This document shows positions 27,701 to 35,486 of a stretch of 48,337 nucleotides of DNA, one piece after another. The notes beneath the pieces were generated by a model that had not been told where the DNA came from, made no database searches, and saw nothing but the letters and a program-made list of their open reading frames with translations. Numbering within the stretch: position 1 is the stretch's first letter; every line of letters starts with the position of its first letter. The position numbers and the translations under genes were made by a program. The DNA comes from Sphingomonadales bacterium (lineage in GTDB: Bacteria; Pseudomonadota; Alphaproteobacteria; Rhodobacterales; Rhodobacteraceae), in the NCBI GenBank assembly GCA_014763785.1, contig JACXUS010000002.1:1-48337 (forward strand). The letters are read 5' to 3'.

Positions 27701-29254
27701 CGCGGGCGGCGTGTCATCGCCCATCGAGGCCACGGCCTCTTTGCCATCCTCGGCCATCGGCGCGAGGATCTGCTCCAGCTCTTCGACCGAATAGCCCGCC
27801 GCGACCTGACGGCGGCGCAGATCGGCGCCGGAGTGGATCGCATGTTCGGGCACGTCGCGCATCACCGCGTTCAGGTCCACGACCTTCTCGACCCAGTCAC
27901 CAAAGGGCTGGCTGTTCGCCAGACGGTCCTTGATGTTCTTGTCGTGGTAAAGTTTGCCCTCGCGCATATCGACGGCGATCATCTGCCCCGGCCCCAGCGC
28001 GCCCTTCTCGACAACCGACATTTCATCGACCGGAACCATGCCGACCTCGGAGCCGGCGATCAGCATGCCGTCGCCCGTCACCACATAGCGCATCGGACGC
28101 AGGCCGTTGCGGTCGAGACCGCCACAGACCCAGCGGCCATCGGTCATGGCCAGCGCCGCGGGGCCGTCCCAGGGCTCCATCACCGCGTTGCAATAGGCAT
28201 ACATGTCCTGCCACGCCTTCGGCATGTCGGTGGTCGATTTCGACCAGGCCTCGGGCACCAGCATCGTCTTGGTCATCGGCGCCGACCGGCCCGAGCGCAC
28301 CATCAGTTCAAACACCGCATCCAGCGCGCCGCTGTCCGAGGCGCCCGCCGGGATGATCGGCTTGATATCCTCGGCGCTCTCGCCAAAGGCGGTCGAGGCC
28401 ATGCGGATCTCGTGGCTCTTCATCCAGTTGATGTTGCCCTTGATCGTGTTGATCTCGCCGTTATGCGCGAGCATACGGAACGGCTGCGCCAGCCACCATT
28501 GCGGGAAGGTGTTGGTCGAATAGCGCTGGTGATAGATCGCAAAGGCGCTCTCGAACCGCTCGTCCTTCAGGTCGGGATAGAATTCCGCGACCTGCTCGGC
28601 CAGCATCATCCCCTTGTAGATGATCGAGCGCGTCGAAAGCGAGCAGATGTAAAGCCCCGCGATCTGCGCCGCGATCGCCGCTTTCTCGATGCGGCGGCGG
28701 ATGATGTAGAGTTCGCGCTCGAAGATCTCGTCGTCGATGTCCTTCTCGCAGCGGATCAGGATCTGTTCGATCTCGGGGCGGGTGGCGTTCGCCTTCTCGC
28801 CCAGAACGCTGGTGTTAACCGGCACATGGCGCCAGCCATAGATATAGTGACCCATCCGCAGCACTTCGGATTCGACGATCGTGCGGCAGCGCTCCTGCGC
28901 GCCGAAATCGGTGCGCGGCAGGAAGATCTGGCCCACCGCGACTTTCTTGTCGGGGTCGGGCGCATGGCCGGTGCGGTGGATCTGGTCATAGAAGAAGGGC
29001 CGCGGGATCTGCACATGGATCCCCGCGCCGTCGCCCGTCTTGCCGTCGGCATCGACCGCGCCGCGGTGCCAGATCGCTTTCAGCGCGTCGATCCCGGCGG
29101 CGACCACCTTGCGGCTGGCCTGACCATCGAGCGAGACGACAAGGCCGACCCCGCAGGACGACTTCTCGTCATCCATCTTGAACAGCGAATGCTCGTCCAT
29201 CCACTTGCGCTTGGCTTCCTCGGCGGCAACCCAGGCTTCATCGTATTTCGTCAT
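24716..29254 (-). CDS. gltB: Glutamate synthase (NADPH), large subunit
   Basis: The 1512-residue alpha subunit of GOGAT makes glutamate from glutamine and 2-oxoglutarate. Visible parts in order are a propeptide of about 33 residues, the nucleophile Cys in KSSCGVGLVVSLDG (C34), the N-terminal amidotransferase domain, the central domain, and the FMN/synthase domain with GEGGEDPAHFV and KPGEGGQLPGMKV. Next come the 3Fe-4S cysteines (CIMVRQCQSNTCPVGVCTQD) and the C-terminal beta-helix. Length fits the family. ATG at 29254 with GAGGAGG upstream; the frame stays open further up but without homology. It is the last gene of a gltD-unknown-gltB operon. Confidence 0.98.
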   Translation of the reverse strand: MTKYDEAWVAAEEAKRKWMDEHSLFKMDDEKSSCGVGLVVSLDGQASRKVVAAGIDALKAIWHRGAVDADGKTGDGAGIHVQIPRPFFYDQIHRTGHAPDPDKKVAVGQIFLPRTDFGAQERCRTIVESEVLRMGHYIYGWRHVPVNTSVLGEKANATRPEIEQILIRCEKDIDDEIFERELYIIRRRIEKAAIAAQIAGLYICSLSTRSIIYKGMMLAEQVAEFYPDLKDERFESAFAIYHQRYSTNTFPQWWLAQPFRMLAHNGEINTIKGNINWMKSHEIRMASTAFGESAEDIKPIIPAGASDSGALDAVFELMVRSGRSAPMTKTMLVPEAWSKSTTDMPKAWQDMYAYCNAVMEPWDGPAALAMTDGRWVCGGLDRNGLRPMRYVVTGDGMLIAGSEVGMVPVDEMSVVEKGALGPGQMIAVDMREGKLYHDKNIKDRLANSQPFGDWVEKVVDLNAVMRDVPEHAIHSGADLRRRQVAAGYSVEELEQILAPMAEDGKEAVASMGDDTPPAVLSKQYRPLSHFFRQNFSQVTNPPIDSLRESRVMSLKTRFGNLKNVLDEDSSQTEILVLESPFIANAEFAEMMKQFGQAVTVIDCTFAVDGGPEALRDGLERIRAEAEDAVRSGAAHLVLTDEHQSPEKVAMPMILATSAVHSWLTKKGLRTFTSINVRAAECIDSHYFAVLIGSGATTVNPYLAQDSIADRIERGLLEGSLIDNMRRYRDAIDAGLLKIMSKMGISIISSYRGGLNFEAVGLSRAMVAEYFPGMHSRISGIGLHGIQHKLEELHRKGWLGGQDVLPIGGFYKARRTGEKHAWEAQTMHMLQSACDRASYDLWKQYSAMMRSNPPIHIRDLLDIKTLGKPVPIEEVESITSIRKRFVTPGMSLGALSPEAHKLLNVAMNRIGAKSDSGEGGEDPAHFVPEPNGDNPSAKIKQVASGRFGVTAEYLNHCEELEIKVAQGAKPGEGGQLPGMKVTELIARLRHATKGVTLISPPPHHDIYSIEDLAQLIYDLKQINPRAKVTVKLVASSGVGTIAAGVAKAKADIILISGHNGGTGASPATSIKHAGLPWEMGLTEAHQVLAMNNLRERVTLRTDGGLRTGRDIVMAAMMGAEEYGIGTAALIAMGCIMVRQCQSNTCPVGVCTQDPALRAKFTGSADKVVNLITFYAQEVREILASIGARSLDEIIGRADLLTQVSRGSAHLDDLDLNPLLITVDGWDKIVYDRSKPRNYVPDTLDAEIIKDGHRFFEDGEKMQLSYAVRNTLRTIGTRASSHIVKNFGMRNALQSDHLTVKLTGSCGQSLGAFAAPGLKIEVSGDANDYVGKGLSGGTIVVRPPMASPLVASENTIIGNTVLYGATDGYLFAAGRAGERFAVRNSGAKVVVEGCGSNGCEYMTGGVAVILGRIGANFGAGMTGGMAYLYDPDGLAEDYMNLESLVTCAVSHPHWEAQLKGLVERHARETSSRKATEILQNWEAERANFLQVCPKEMLVHLAYPLSDEPAAMPAE

Positions 29255-29265
29255 CGCAGGCCTCC

Positions 29266-29982
29266 TCAGAAGGTGGACGGGGCAGGAAGGGGGGACAGGC
29301 CGGTCATCAGCATGTCGCAATCGAATTTGGGCGTGGTCTCGGCGAAGCCCTCGTCGCCCGGAAAGGCGAAGGTGACCGGCGCCTGAAAGCTCATGGAGCG
29401 GTCGCCATAGGCATTCTCGAAGACCTCGGTATCGCCGAAGAAGATCCGCCGCTCGCGGCTGATGTATTGGGTGCCGCGCCGGGTCGCGATCTGGGCGCCG
29501 CTCTCGTCTTCCATGCGCAGCGCGAAATCGCAGCGCTCCAGCGGGACGCCGTCGATGGTGACGCGTTCCCCGGTCAGCTGATCGTGACCGATATAGCGGA
29601 TCGCCTCGCCGAAATTGTTGCGCATGACGAAGTCATAATCGTCGCGGCCCGTGGCCAGCAGTTCGCTGAACGAGGCATTGTCCGCCGATCCCGCAATGTC
29701 GAGGCGGTCGATCTCGCCCCGGTCGCGGCTGATCGATTCGATCCAGCGGGTTTCGTCGTCGATCCGGCTGACAAAGAATTCGCCGGTGCCGTCGGCATAG
29801 GAAATCCACTGCTCGCCCGGCGCATCGCCCGCGCAGGTGAAATGGTTCGACACCTGACAGTCGTGCAGCTGCACCGTGATGTTCAGCGTGCAGCCGGGCG
29901 GCGGGGCGAAGGCACCGGCCAGCAGGGGGCCGGCGCCAGCCAGCGCCCCCGTCAGTCCCAGTGCAAAGATGCGAGCACGCAT
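29266..29982 (-). CDS. Exported protein of unknown function within the glt operon
   Basis: I do not recognise a named family. The 238-residue product starts with a signal peptide (MRARIFALGLTGALAGAG, cleavage near ...AFAPPPGC). The mature part is rich in beta-strands and acidic residues (for example GEQWISYADGTGEFFVSRID, ERRIFFGDTEVFENAYGDR) and has five cysteines, which could form disulfides (CTLN, HDCQ, FTCAG, ERCDF, FDCDM). ATG at 29982 is preceded by AAAGG at good spacing; an ATG at 29991 is also possible. It sits between gltD (79 bp upstream) and gltB (11 bp downstream), an insertion in an otherwise standard operon. A periplasmic role is inferred from the signal peptide only. Confidence 0.75.
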   Translation of the reverse strand: MRARIFALGLTGALAGAGPLLAGAFAPPPGCTLNITVQLHDCQVSNHFTCAGDAPGEQWISYADGTGEFFVSRIDDETRWIESISRDRGEIDRLDIAGSADNASFSELLATGRDDYDFVMRNNFGEAIRYIGHDQLTGERVTIDGVPLERCDFALRMEDESGAQIATRRGTQYISRERRIFFGDTEVFENAYGDRSMSFQAPVTFAFPGDEGFAETTPKFDCDMLMTGLSPLPAPSTF

Positions 29983-30007
29983 CGGCTTCATCCTTTCGAA
30001 AGGCTCG

Positions 30008-30052
30008 GGGTCAGACAGGCTGACCCATTTCCCGGGCAGGAGGGCCCTGCCC
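30008..30052 (-). other. Two tandem hairpins between gltD and the unknown exported protein
   Basis: GGGTCAG-5 nt-CTGACCC (30008-30026) and GGGCAGG-5 nt-CCTGCCC (30034-30052) are both perfect 7-bp stems within the 79-bp gap. No T run follows. They probably protect or segment the operon mRNA. Confidence 0.5.
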
Positions 30053-30061
30053 GAGCCGGGA

Positions 30062-31495
30062 TCACTCGGCCGCGACCGCCGCCGCGCCGTCGAGGAACTT
30101 GACGATCTCGGCGCCCGCCTCGCGGCCGTCACGGATCGCCCAGACCACAAGGCTGGCGCCCCGCACGATATCGCCCACCGCATAGACGCCCGGCAGGCTG
30201 GTCGCATGGGTGCCGAAATCGGCCTTGATCGTGCCCCAGCGGGTGACGGTCAGCGCCTCGACCCCCCAAAGCGTCGGCAGGTCCTCGGGCTCGAAGCCGA
30301 GCGCCTTGATCACCAGATCGACCGGCTCCTGATAGGTGCCGCCCTCGATCGGCTCGGGGCTTTGGCGGCCGGTTGCATCGGGCGCGCCCAGCTTCATCCG
30401 CTGCACCGTCATCGAGGTGACGGGATCGCCGGAAAAGCCCACCGGCGCCGCCATCCAGACGAATTCCACGCCCTCTTCCTCGGCGTTCTGCACCTCGCGC
30501 TGGCTGCCCGGCATGTTCGCCCGGTCGCGCCGGTAAAGGCATTTGACGCTGGTCGCGCCCTGCCGGATCGAGGTCCGCACGCAGTCCATCGCCGTATCGC
30601 CGCCGCCGATCACGACAACGCGCTTGCCCGCGGCATTGAGCGTGCCGTCCTCGAATTCCGGCACATCGTCGCCGAAGCTTTTCTTGTTCGAGGCGGTGAG
30701 GAAGTCGATCGCGCGCACGATCCCCGCGGCATCGGCGCCCGGGTCGCGCAGATCGCGGGTCTTGTAGACGCCGGTCGCGATCAACACCGCATCATGTTTG
30801 CCGCGGATCGCGTCAAAGCTGATATCCACGCCCACGTTGCAGTTCAGCACGAACTCGACGCCGCCCTCTTCCAGCTGTTTCACGCGGTTCATCACCACGT
30901 CCTTTTCCAGCTTGAAGCCGGGAATGCCATAGGTCAGCAGCCCGCCCGCGCGGTCGTAACGGTCATAGACGGTGACCTGAACGCCCGCCCGGCGCAGCAC
31001 GTCGGCCGCCGCCAGACCGCCCGGACCCGCGCCGATGATGCCGACCGATTCCGGCCGCTCGACCGCGGGTTTGATCGCTTTGACCCAGCCCGAATCCCAC
31101 GCCGTGTCGGTGATGTATTTCTCGATCGCGCCGATGGTGACGGTGCCATGGCCCGATTGCTCGATCACGCAATTGCCCTCGCACAGACGGTCCTGCGGGC
31201 AGATGCGGCCGCAGATTTCCGGGAAGGTATTGGTGGCCTGGCTCAGCTCATAGGCCTCTTGCAGGCGGCCCTCGGCGGTCAGGCGCAGCCAGTCGGGGAT
31301 ATTGTTGTGCAGCGGGCAATGCGTGTGGCAGTAGGGCACGCCGCATTGGCTGCAGCGCCCAGCCTGCTCGGCCGCCTTCTGATCCGCGAATTCGCGGTAG
31401 ATTTCATTGAAATCGTGGGAGCGCACGCTCGCGTCGCGCTTTTCGGGCATTTCCTTCGCCGTTCCGACGAATTTGAGCATGCGTTGCTTGGCCAT
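30062..31495 (-). CDS. gltD: Glutamate synthase (NADPH), small subunit
   Basis: The 477-residue beta subunit passes electrons from NADPH through FAD and iron-sulfur clusters to GltB. The N-terminal cysteines (CSQCGVPYCHTHCPLHN and CGRICPQDRLCEGNC) hold the 4Fe-4S clusters. SVGIIGAGPGGLAAADVLRR is the FAD fold and VVVIGGGDTAMDCVRTSIR the NADPH fold. A C-terminal FAD segment GVYAVGDIVRGASLVVWAI follows. Size is normal. The ATG at 31495 has AAGGGAGG about eight bases upstream. It is the first gene of the glt operon, and the promoter should lie in the 158-bp gap upstream. Confidence 0.97.
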   Translation of the reverse strand: MAKQRMLKFVGTAKEMPEKRDASVRSHDFNEIYREFADQKAAEQAGRCSQCGVPYCHTHCPLHNNIPDWLRLTAEGRLQEAYELSQATNTFPEICGRICPQDRLCEGNCVIEQSGHGTVTIGAIEKYITDTAWDSGWVKAIKPAVERPESVGIIGAGPGGLAAADVLRRAGVQVTVYDRYDRAGGLLTYGIPGFKLEKDVVMNRVKQLEEGGVEFVLNCNVGVDISFDAIRGKHDAVLIATGVYKTRDLRDPGADAAGIVRAIDFLTASNKKSFGDDVPEFEDGTLNAAGKRVVVIGGGDTAMDCVRTSIRQGATSVKCLYRRDRANMPGSQREVQNAEEEGVEFVWMAAPVGFSGDPVTSMTVQRMKLGAPDATGRQSPEPIEGGTYQEPVDLVIKALGFEPEDLPTLWGVEALTVTRWGTIKADFGTHATSLPGVYAVGDIVRGASLVVWAIRDGREAGAEIVKFLDGAAAVAAE

Positions 31496-31653
31496 GGCTG
31501 CGCCTCCCTTAAGGGTCTCGGGTGCGCATGGTTACACCGGCTTGTGGAAAAATAAAAGTCAGCAAACGTGACCTAAATCCATAAATTTTCAGGGGATGCG
31601 CGCTTTGCTGCGGCGACAGTCCCGAAAATTAGGTAAGCATGGATTACCTAAAC
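31496..31653. promoter_or_regulatory. Upstream region of gltD with inverted repeat near the uppP stop
   Basis: The gap holds a perfect inverted repeat TTAGGTAA-7 nt-TTACCTAA (31629-31636 and 31644-31651), just past the uppP stop. On the minus strand it is followed by TTTTC, so it can be a weak terminator for uppP or an operator for the glt genes. The region 31545-31600 is AT-rich and probably contains the gltD promoter. Confidence 0.45.
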
Positions 31654-32454
31654 CTAGTAACCCATCCCGATCGCCACCAAAACGACCACGCCGACGATGA
31701 TTCGCCACCACCCGAAGGGCGCGTAGCCGTGGCGGCTGACAAACCCCAGAAGACCACGCACCACGAAAATCGCTGCGATAAAGGCCGTCACGAAGCCAAC
31801 CCCGATCAGGTTCAGGTCCGCCGCGCTCAGAATGTCCCGGTTCTTGTAGAGATCATAGGCAAAAGCCCCCGCCATCGTCGGCATCGACAGGAAGAAGCTG
31901 AATTCCGCGGCAGCGCGCTTGGAAACGCCCATCATCATGGCACCGACGATTGTCGCCCCCGAGCGCGAGACCCCGGGCACCATCGCAAGGCACTGGAACA
32001 GCCCGATCTTCAGCGCGGTGCCCAGCGGGATCGCGGTCGGCTCCTCGATCCGGACATTGAGCCTCATCTTGTCGACGATCAGCAGGATCACCCCGCCCAG
32101 CACCAGCATCACCGCGATCAGCGTCGGCGTCTCGAAAAGCACCGTCTTGATGAAATCATGCGCCAGAACGCCGATCACCACCGCGGGCGCGAAGGCCAGC
32201 AGCACCGCACCGATGAAGCGCCGTGCCACCGGGTCGCGCGGCGCCGAGGTAAAGATCTCGAACAGGCGTTTGGCATAGACGCCGAGGATCGCGAGGATCG
32301 CACCGAGCTGGATCACCACCTCGAAGGCCTTGCCCGTCGATTCGAACCCGAGGAAGTGACCGGCCAGAAGCACGTGGCCGGTCGACGAAACCGGGATGAA
32401 CTCGGTCAGACCTTCCAGCAGACCGAGCGCCGCCGCGACGAGCGTATCCGACAT
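31654..32454 (-). CDS. uppP: Undecaprenyl-diphosphatase UppP (BacA)
   Basis: This membrane enzyme dephosphorylates undecaprenyl diphosphate, recycling the carrier lipid for peptidoglycan and polysaccharides; loss or excess alters bacitracin response. The 266-residue product shows the two family motifs: [20 protein letters not shown] near the N-terminus and [15 protein letters not shown] in the second half, plus about eight membrane segments. Length is normal. It begins 3 bp after the NDUFA9-like gene stops, so the two are likely co-transcribed. Confidence 0.97.
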   Translation of the reverse strand: MSDTLVAAALGLLEGLTEFIPVSSTGHVLLAGHFLGFESTGKAFEVVIQLGAILAILGVYAKRLFEIFTSAPRDPVARRFIGAVLLAFAPAVVIGVLAHDFIKTVLFETPTLIAVMLVLGGVILLIVDKMRLNVRIEEPTAIPLGTALKIGLFQCLAMVPGVSRSGATIVGAMMMGVSKRAAAEFSFFLSMPTMAGAFAYDLYKNRDILSAADLNLIGVGFVTAFIAAIFVVRGLLGFVSRHGYAPFGWWRIIVGVVVLVAIGMGY

Positions 32455-32457
32455 CGG

Positions 32458-33447
32458 TCAGGACGTCTTGCGCAGGTTCTTGGCCGAAGCCTGGATCGCC
32501 TCGTATTGCCCGTTCACGCGGAAGCGCCACAGGTAATCGGGCAGCACCACATCCATCGGAACCGGCTCGATCCCCAGATCGGCGAAGCCCTTGGCGCCCT
32601 CGGACACGACGTTGTCGCGCTGCAGGTTCTTGACCTGATCCATCGTCAGGATCCGGTTGGTCACCAGACCCAGCGTCAGCGCCTGCACCGTATCGCCCGC
32701 AAAGGCGATCAGGTTCGCGGCAAAGCGCGGCAGGCCGATTACCGCGCGGCGGCGATTGATCACGCCCAGCATGCGGGTCATCAGGCCCTTGAACGTATCG
32801 ACATCGGGGCCGCCCAGTTCGTAGATGCCCGGGGCTGCGGCGCCGGTGACACCCGCCACCGCGGCGCGCGCCACGTCATCGACATAGACCGGCTGGAACC
32901 GGGTCGCGGCGCCCACGATCGGCAGCACCGGACCAAAGCCGGCCATCGCCGCGAATTTGTTGAAGAAGCCATCCTCGGGCCCGAAGATGATCGAGGGACG
33001 CAGGATCACCGCATTGGGGAAATGCTTGAGCACTTCGGCCTCGCCCTCGGCCTTGGTGCGGGCATAGGCGCTGTCGCTGTCTGCATCGGCACCCAGCGCC
33101 GAGATCTGCACCAGCGTCTGAACCCCGGCCTTGGCGGCGAGCCGCGCAACCCGGCGCGCGCCATCCGATTGCACCGCGTCGAATCGATTGGCGCCCTCGT
33201 TCACGAGGATCCCGACGCAGTTCACCACCGCATCGGCGCCCTTCATCGCGGCGCGCACGCTTTCATCGTCGCGGATGTTGCACAGGACCGGTTCAACCTG
33301 ACCGACAGCGCCATAGGGCTTGACGAAGAGCGCCTCGTTCGGGCGGCGGACGGCGACACGCACGCGCCAACCTTCTTTTGCCATGCGGCGCGCGATATAA
33401 CGCCCGACAAACCCCGACCCGCCATAGATGGTCACCAGCTTCGACAT
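32458..33447 (-). CDS. NDUFA9-like NAD(P)-binding protein (complex I-associated family)
   Basis: The 329-residue product is an atypical short-chain dehydrogenase. It has the nucleotide-binding motif in [20 protein letters not shown], an [12 protein letters not shown] strand, [12 protein letters not shown] (Y-x3-K) and a segment [17 protein letters not shown]. It resembles the NDUFA9 subunit family that binds NADPH in respiratory complex I of alphaproteobacteria and mitochondria. Enzymatic activity is doubtful in that family. The ATG at 33447 has AAAGGG nine bases upstream. It is the first of a pair with uppP. A generic NAD-dependent epimerase role is the alternative. Confidence 0.85.
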   Translation of the reverse strand: MSKLVTIYGGSGFVGRYIARRMAKEGWRVRVAVRRPNEALFVKPYGAVGQVEPVLCNIRDDESVRAAMKGADAVVNCVGILVNEGANRFDAVQSDGARRVARLAAKAGVQTLVQISALGADADSDSAYARTKAEGEAEVLKHFPNAVILRPSIIFGPEDGFFNKFAAMAGFGPVLPIVGAATRFQPVYVDDVARAAVAGVTGAAAPGIYELGGPDVDTFKGLMTRMLGVINRRRAVIGLPRFAANLIAFAGDTVQALTLGLVTNRILTMDQVKNLQRDNVVSEGAKGFADLGIEPVPMDVVLPDYLWRFRVNGQYEAIQASAKNLRKTS

Positions 33448-33628
33448 CGGCTTCGGCCCTTTGTTACGAAAAGTCGCACCCTGATTAGCGCCAAGACCCC
33501 GGCCAAACAAGGGCCAAGGCCGCCTGAGGGGTCATGCGGGCGGCCCGGGCGTTGATCGGCGATGAAAATCTTTGCGACACCCGTTGACAGTGCCGATGCA
33601 CCCCTATAAATCGCCCCCCACGACATCT

Positions 33629-33713
33629 GCCCAGATGGCGGAATTGGTAGACGCGCACGGTTCAGGTCCGTGTGCCGCAAGGCGTGGAGGTTCGAGTCCT
33701 CTTCTGGGCACCA
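33629..33713 (+). tRNA. tRNA-Leu(CAG)
   Basis: The acceptor stem GCCCAGA/TCTGGGC (33629-33635, 33703-33709), anticodon loop TTCAGGT with anticodon CAG at 33663-33665, a long class II variable arm (TGCCGCAAGGCGT), a T arm with GGTTCGAGTCC, and an encoded CCA at 33711-33713 give an 85-nt tRNA-Leu reading CUG. This is the major leucine codon in GC-rich genomes. Confidence 0.97.
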
Positions 33714-33721
33714 ATATCCTC

Positions 33722-33758
33722 AAAGCCCCGCGACTTCGGTCGCAGGGCTTTGTGTTTT
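33722..33758 (+). terminator. Terminator after tRNA-Leu
   Basis: A 13-bp stem with one mismatch (AAAGCCCcGCGAC and GTCGCaGGGCTTT) closes on a TTCG tetraloop and is followed by GTGTTTT, nine bases after the tRNA end. Confidence 0.85.
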
Positions 33759-33811
33759 GCGCTGCGCTGCTCCAACCAATGGAATTTAGGCGGATCTTGG
33801 TGCCCCCCTGA

Positions 33812-33841
33812 GAAAAGCGCAAAGGCGGCCCAAAGGCCGCC
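33812..33841 (-). terminator. Terminator after tRNA-Thr
   Basis: On the minus strand the stem GGCGGCC/GGCCGCC with loop TTTG (33841-33824) is followed by TTTGCGCTTTT. It lies 40 bp past the tRNA-Thr 3' end. Confidence 0.75.
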
Positions 33842-33881
33842 GAAGCGTCACGATCGCCCAAGTTGACTGTCCTGAGAGAAG

Positions 33882-33957
33882 TGGTGCCGGTGAAGGGACT
33901 CGAACCCCCGACCCCATCATTACGAATGACGTGCTCTACCAGCTGAGCTACACCGGC
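33882..33957 (-). tRNA. tRNA-Thr(CGT)
   Basis: A standard 76-nt tRNA: acceptor GCCGGTG/CACCGGC, D arm with AGCTCAGCTGGTAGAGC, anticodon loop TTCGTAA with anticodon CGT (plus-strand ACG at 33932-33934), T arm with GGGTTCGAGTCCC and encoded CCA at 33884-33882. It reads the ACG codon. Confidence 0.97.
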
Positions 33958-34009
33958 ACTGGTGGCGGCTCGATTAGCATGACCTCCGGGCGATGTGTAG
34001 CCCCAAAAT

Positions 34010-35476
34010 TCAATGCCGCGTCGGCGCGGTTTCCGGTGGCGCTGCGATCTCGGCCTCGGGGATATCCTCGGCCTCCGGCGCCGGGGGCTCGGCCGCGGCC
34101 GGCTTGCCCACGATCAGGGGCAGCATCTCGGCGCCATGCGGCAGCGGCGCGGCGCCCTGCACCGGCTCGCGCCAGCTCAGCGTGTCGAAGCCGCCGCAAT
34201 TGTCGCAAACCGGGGTCCAGTCGGCCTGAATATTGTGGCATTTGTCGCAGCACCATTGCGGCCCTCGCGGCGCCGTCAACGCGCGCGCCAGCCAGCCGCG
34301 CACCACGGCATCATCGGCGCCCTCGCCGCGCTCGACCGCCGCTATGATCGCCAGCACGCGGGCGGTCGGATGCGTCTCGACCAGATCGCCGAGCGCCCGC
34401 CGTGCGGCGGGAAAATCCTCGGCCGCAATGTTCAGCTCGGCGCGCAGGAGCTTCGTTTCCTCATGCTCGGGGCGCAGCGCGAGCAGCTTCTCGAACCGCT
34501 TGAGCCGCGCGGCGGGCGATTCATCCGGCGCGATCTCGGCAAAGGCTGCAGCCAGATCGGGATGCGGCTGCGCGGTCCAGGCCTTGGTCAGCACACGCGC
34601 GGCATTCTTGCCATTGCCCTTGGCGATATAGGCGCGCGCCGCCATCGCTGCGGCCGGGATCAGATCGGGCGAGCTTTTGTTCGCCGCAATCGCGGCTTCC
34701 TGTGCCTCGATCGTGGCGCCTTCGTCGAGCACCCCCTTGGCCTCTTGCAGCGCCAGCACCGCATCGCGGCGCTTGTGCAGCCCCTTCGGCATCTGCCCCT
34801 GCAGCCGCTTGTCGCGCAGGATATTCCGCGCGCCGGTCCAGTCGCCCTTGCCGGTCTGCAACTGTAACAGCGTATCCTGCACCTCGAGATGCCCGGGTTT
34901 CAGGGCATAGGCCTTTTCCGCCAGCTTCAGCGCGGTTTCCGTATCGCCCTCGGCCAGCTTCTGACGCAAGAGGCCACGCACGCCGACGAAACGGGTCTGA
35001 TCATTGGTCAGGAGCTTCTTGTAGATCTCGGTTGCCTTCTTGGTGTCGCCCGCGACCTCGGCCGCCTGCGCGCTGAGCAGGTTGGTCAGCTCGGGGCGGC
35101 GCAGGAAGCGCTCCGCGCGCGAGGCCTTGCTGAGCGCCAGACGCCCCTCGCCCGAGGCAACCGCCATCATCCCCTCGGCCAGCGCCTGATAGCCCTTGCG
35201 CTCGCGGTTGCGGTCGAAATAGCGGCTGATCGCGGTTTCGTCGCCATTCAGAAAGCGCAGGAAGGCGACGATCAGCCCGATCACCCGGATCGCCACCCAG
35301 ACGAGCGCAAAAAGCACCAGCGCCGCGATCACCGCCTGCAGCGGGCCCAGCGAATATTCGCGGCCGAGCGCGACAATGCGGATGCCCTCGCCGCTGGCGG
35401 CCAGATGGTTGGCGCCAAGCGCCAAGGCCGCGACCAGCGCCAGAAACAGGGCAATCTTGAGGAAAGACCAGATCAT
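34010..35476 (-). CDS. hemY: HemY-like TPR membrane protein with C-terminal zinc ribbon
   Basis: The 488-residue product has two membrane helices at the N-terminus (IWSFLKIALFLALVAALAL and LQAVIAALVLFALVWVAI), then the HemY_N domain and a series of TPR-like helices. Near the C-terminus is a probable zinc ribbon with CCDKCHN and CDNCGG (four ligand cysteines), then a low-complexity Pro/Ala/Glu tail. HemY here is the porphyrin-associated TPR protein, not the oxidase of the same name. Its function is not settled, but it sits beside hemD in many proteobacteria. The ATG at 35476 has AAGGGGG six bases upstream. The next gene upstream, the Mic60-like gene, ends 10 bp before it. Confidence 0.88.
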   Translation of the reverse strand: MIWSFLKIALFLALVAALALGANHLAASGEGIRIVALGREYSLGPLQAVIAALVLFALVWVAIRVIGLIVAFLRFLNGDETAISRYFDRNRERKGYQALAEGMMAVASGEGRLALSKASRAERFLRRPELTNLLSAQAAEVAGDTKKATEIYKKLLTNDQTRFVGVRGLLRQKLAEGDTETALKLAEKAYALKPGHLEVQDTLLQLQTGKGDWTGARNILRDKRLQGQMPKGLHKRRDAVLALQEAKGVLDEGATIEAQEAAIAANKSSPDLIPAAAMAARAYIAKGNGKNAARVLTKAWTAQPHPDLAAAFAEIAPDESPAARLKRFEKLLALRPEHEETKLLRAELNIAAEDFPAARRALGDLVETHPTARVLAIIAAVERGEGADDAVVRGWLARALTAPRGPQWCCDKCHNIQADWTPVCDNCGGFDTLSWREPVQGAAPLPHGAEMLPLIVGKPAAAEPPAPEAEDIPEAEIAAPPETAPTRH

Positions 35477-35486
35477 GATTGCCCCC

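Noticed and set aside
25631-29386. A 1251-codon open frame on the plus strand opposite gltB
   Set aside because: It is the antisense shadow of a GC-rich gene. The product is low-complexity, His/Arg/Asp-rich, with no domain, while gltB on the other strand has full motifs.
33629-33957. tRNA pair as an attachment site for the accessory locus
   Set aside because: The tRNAs are 10 kb from the accessory genes, no integrase is present, and I found no repeated tRNA end in the window.
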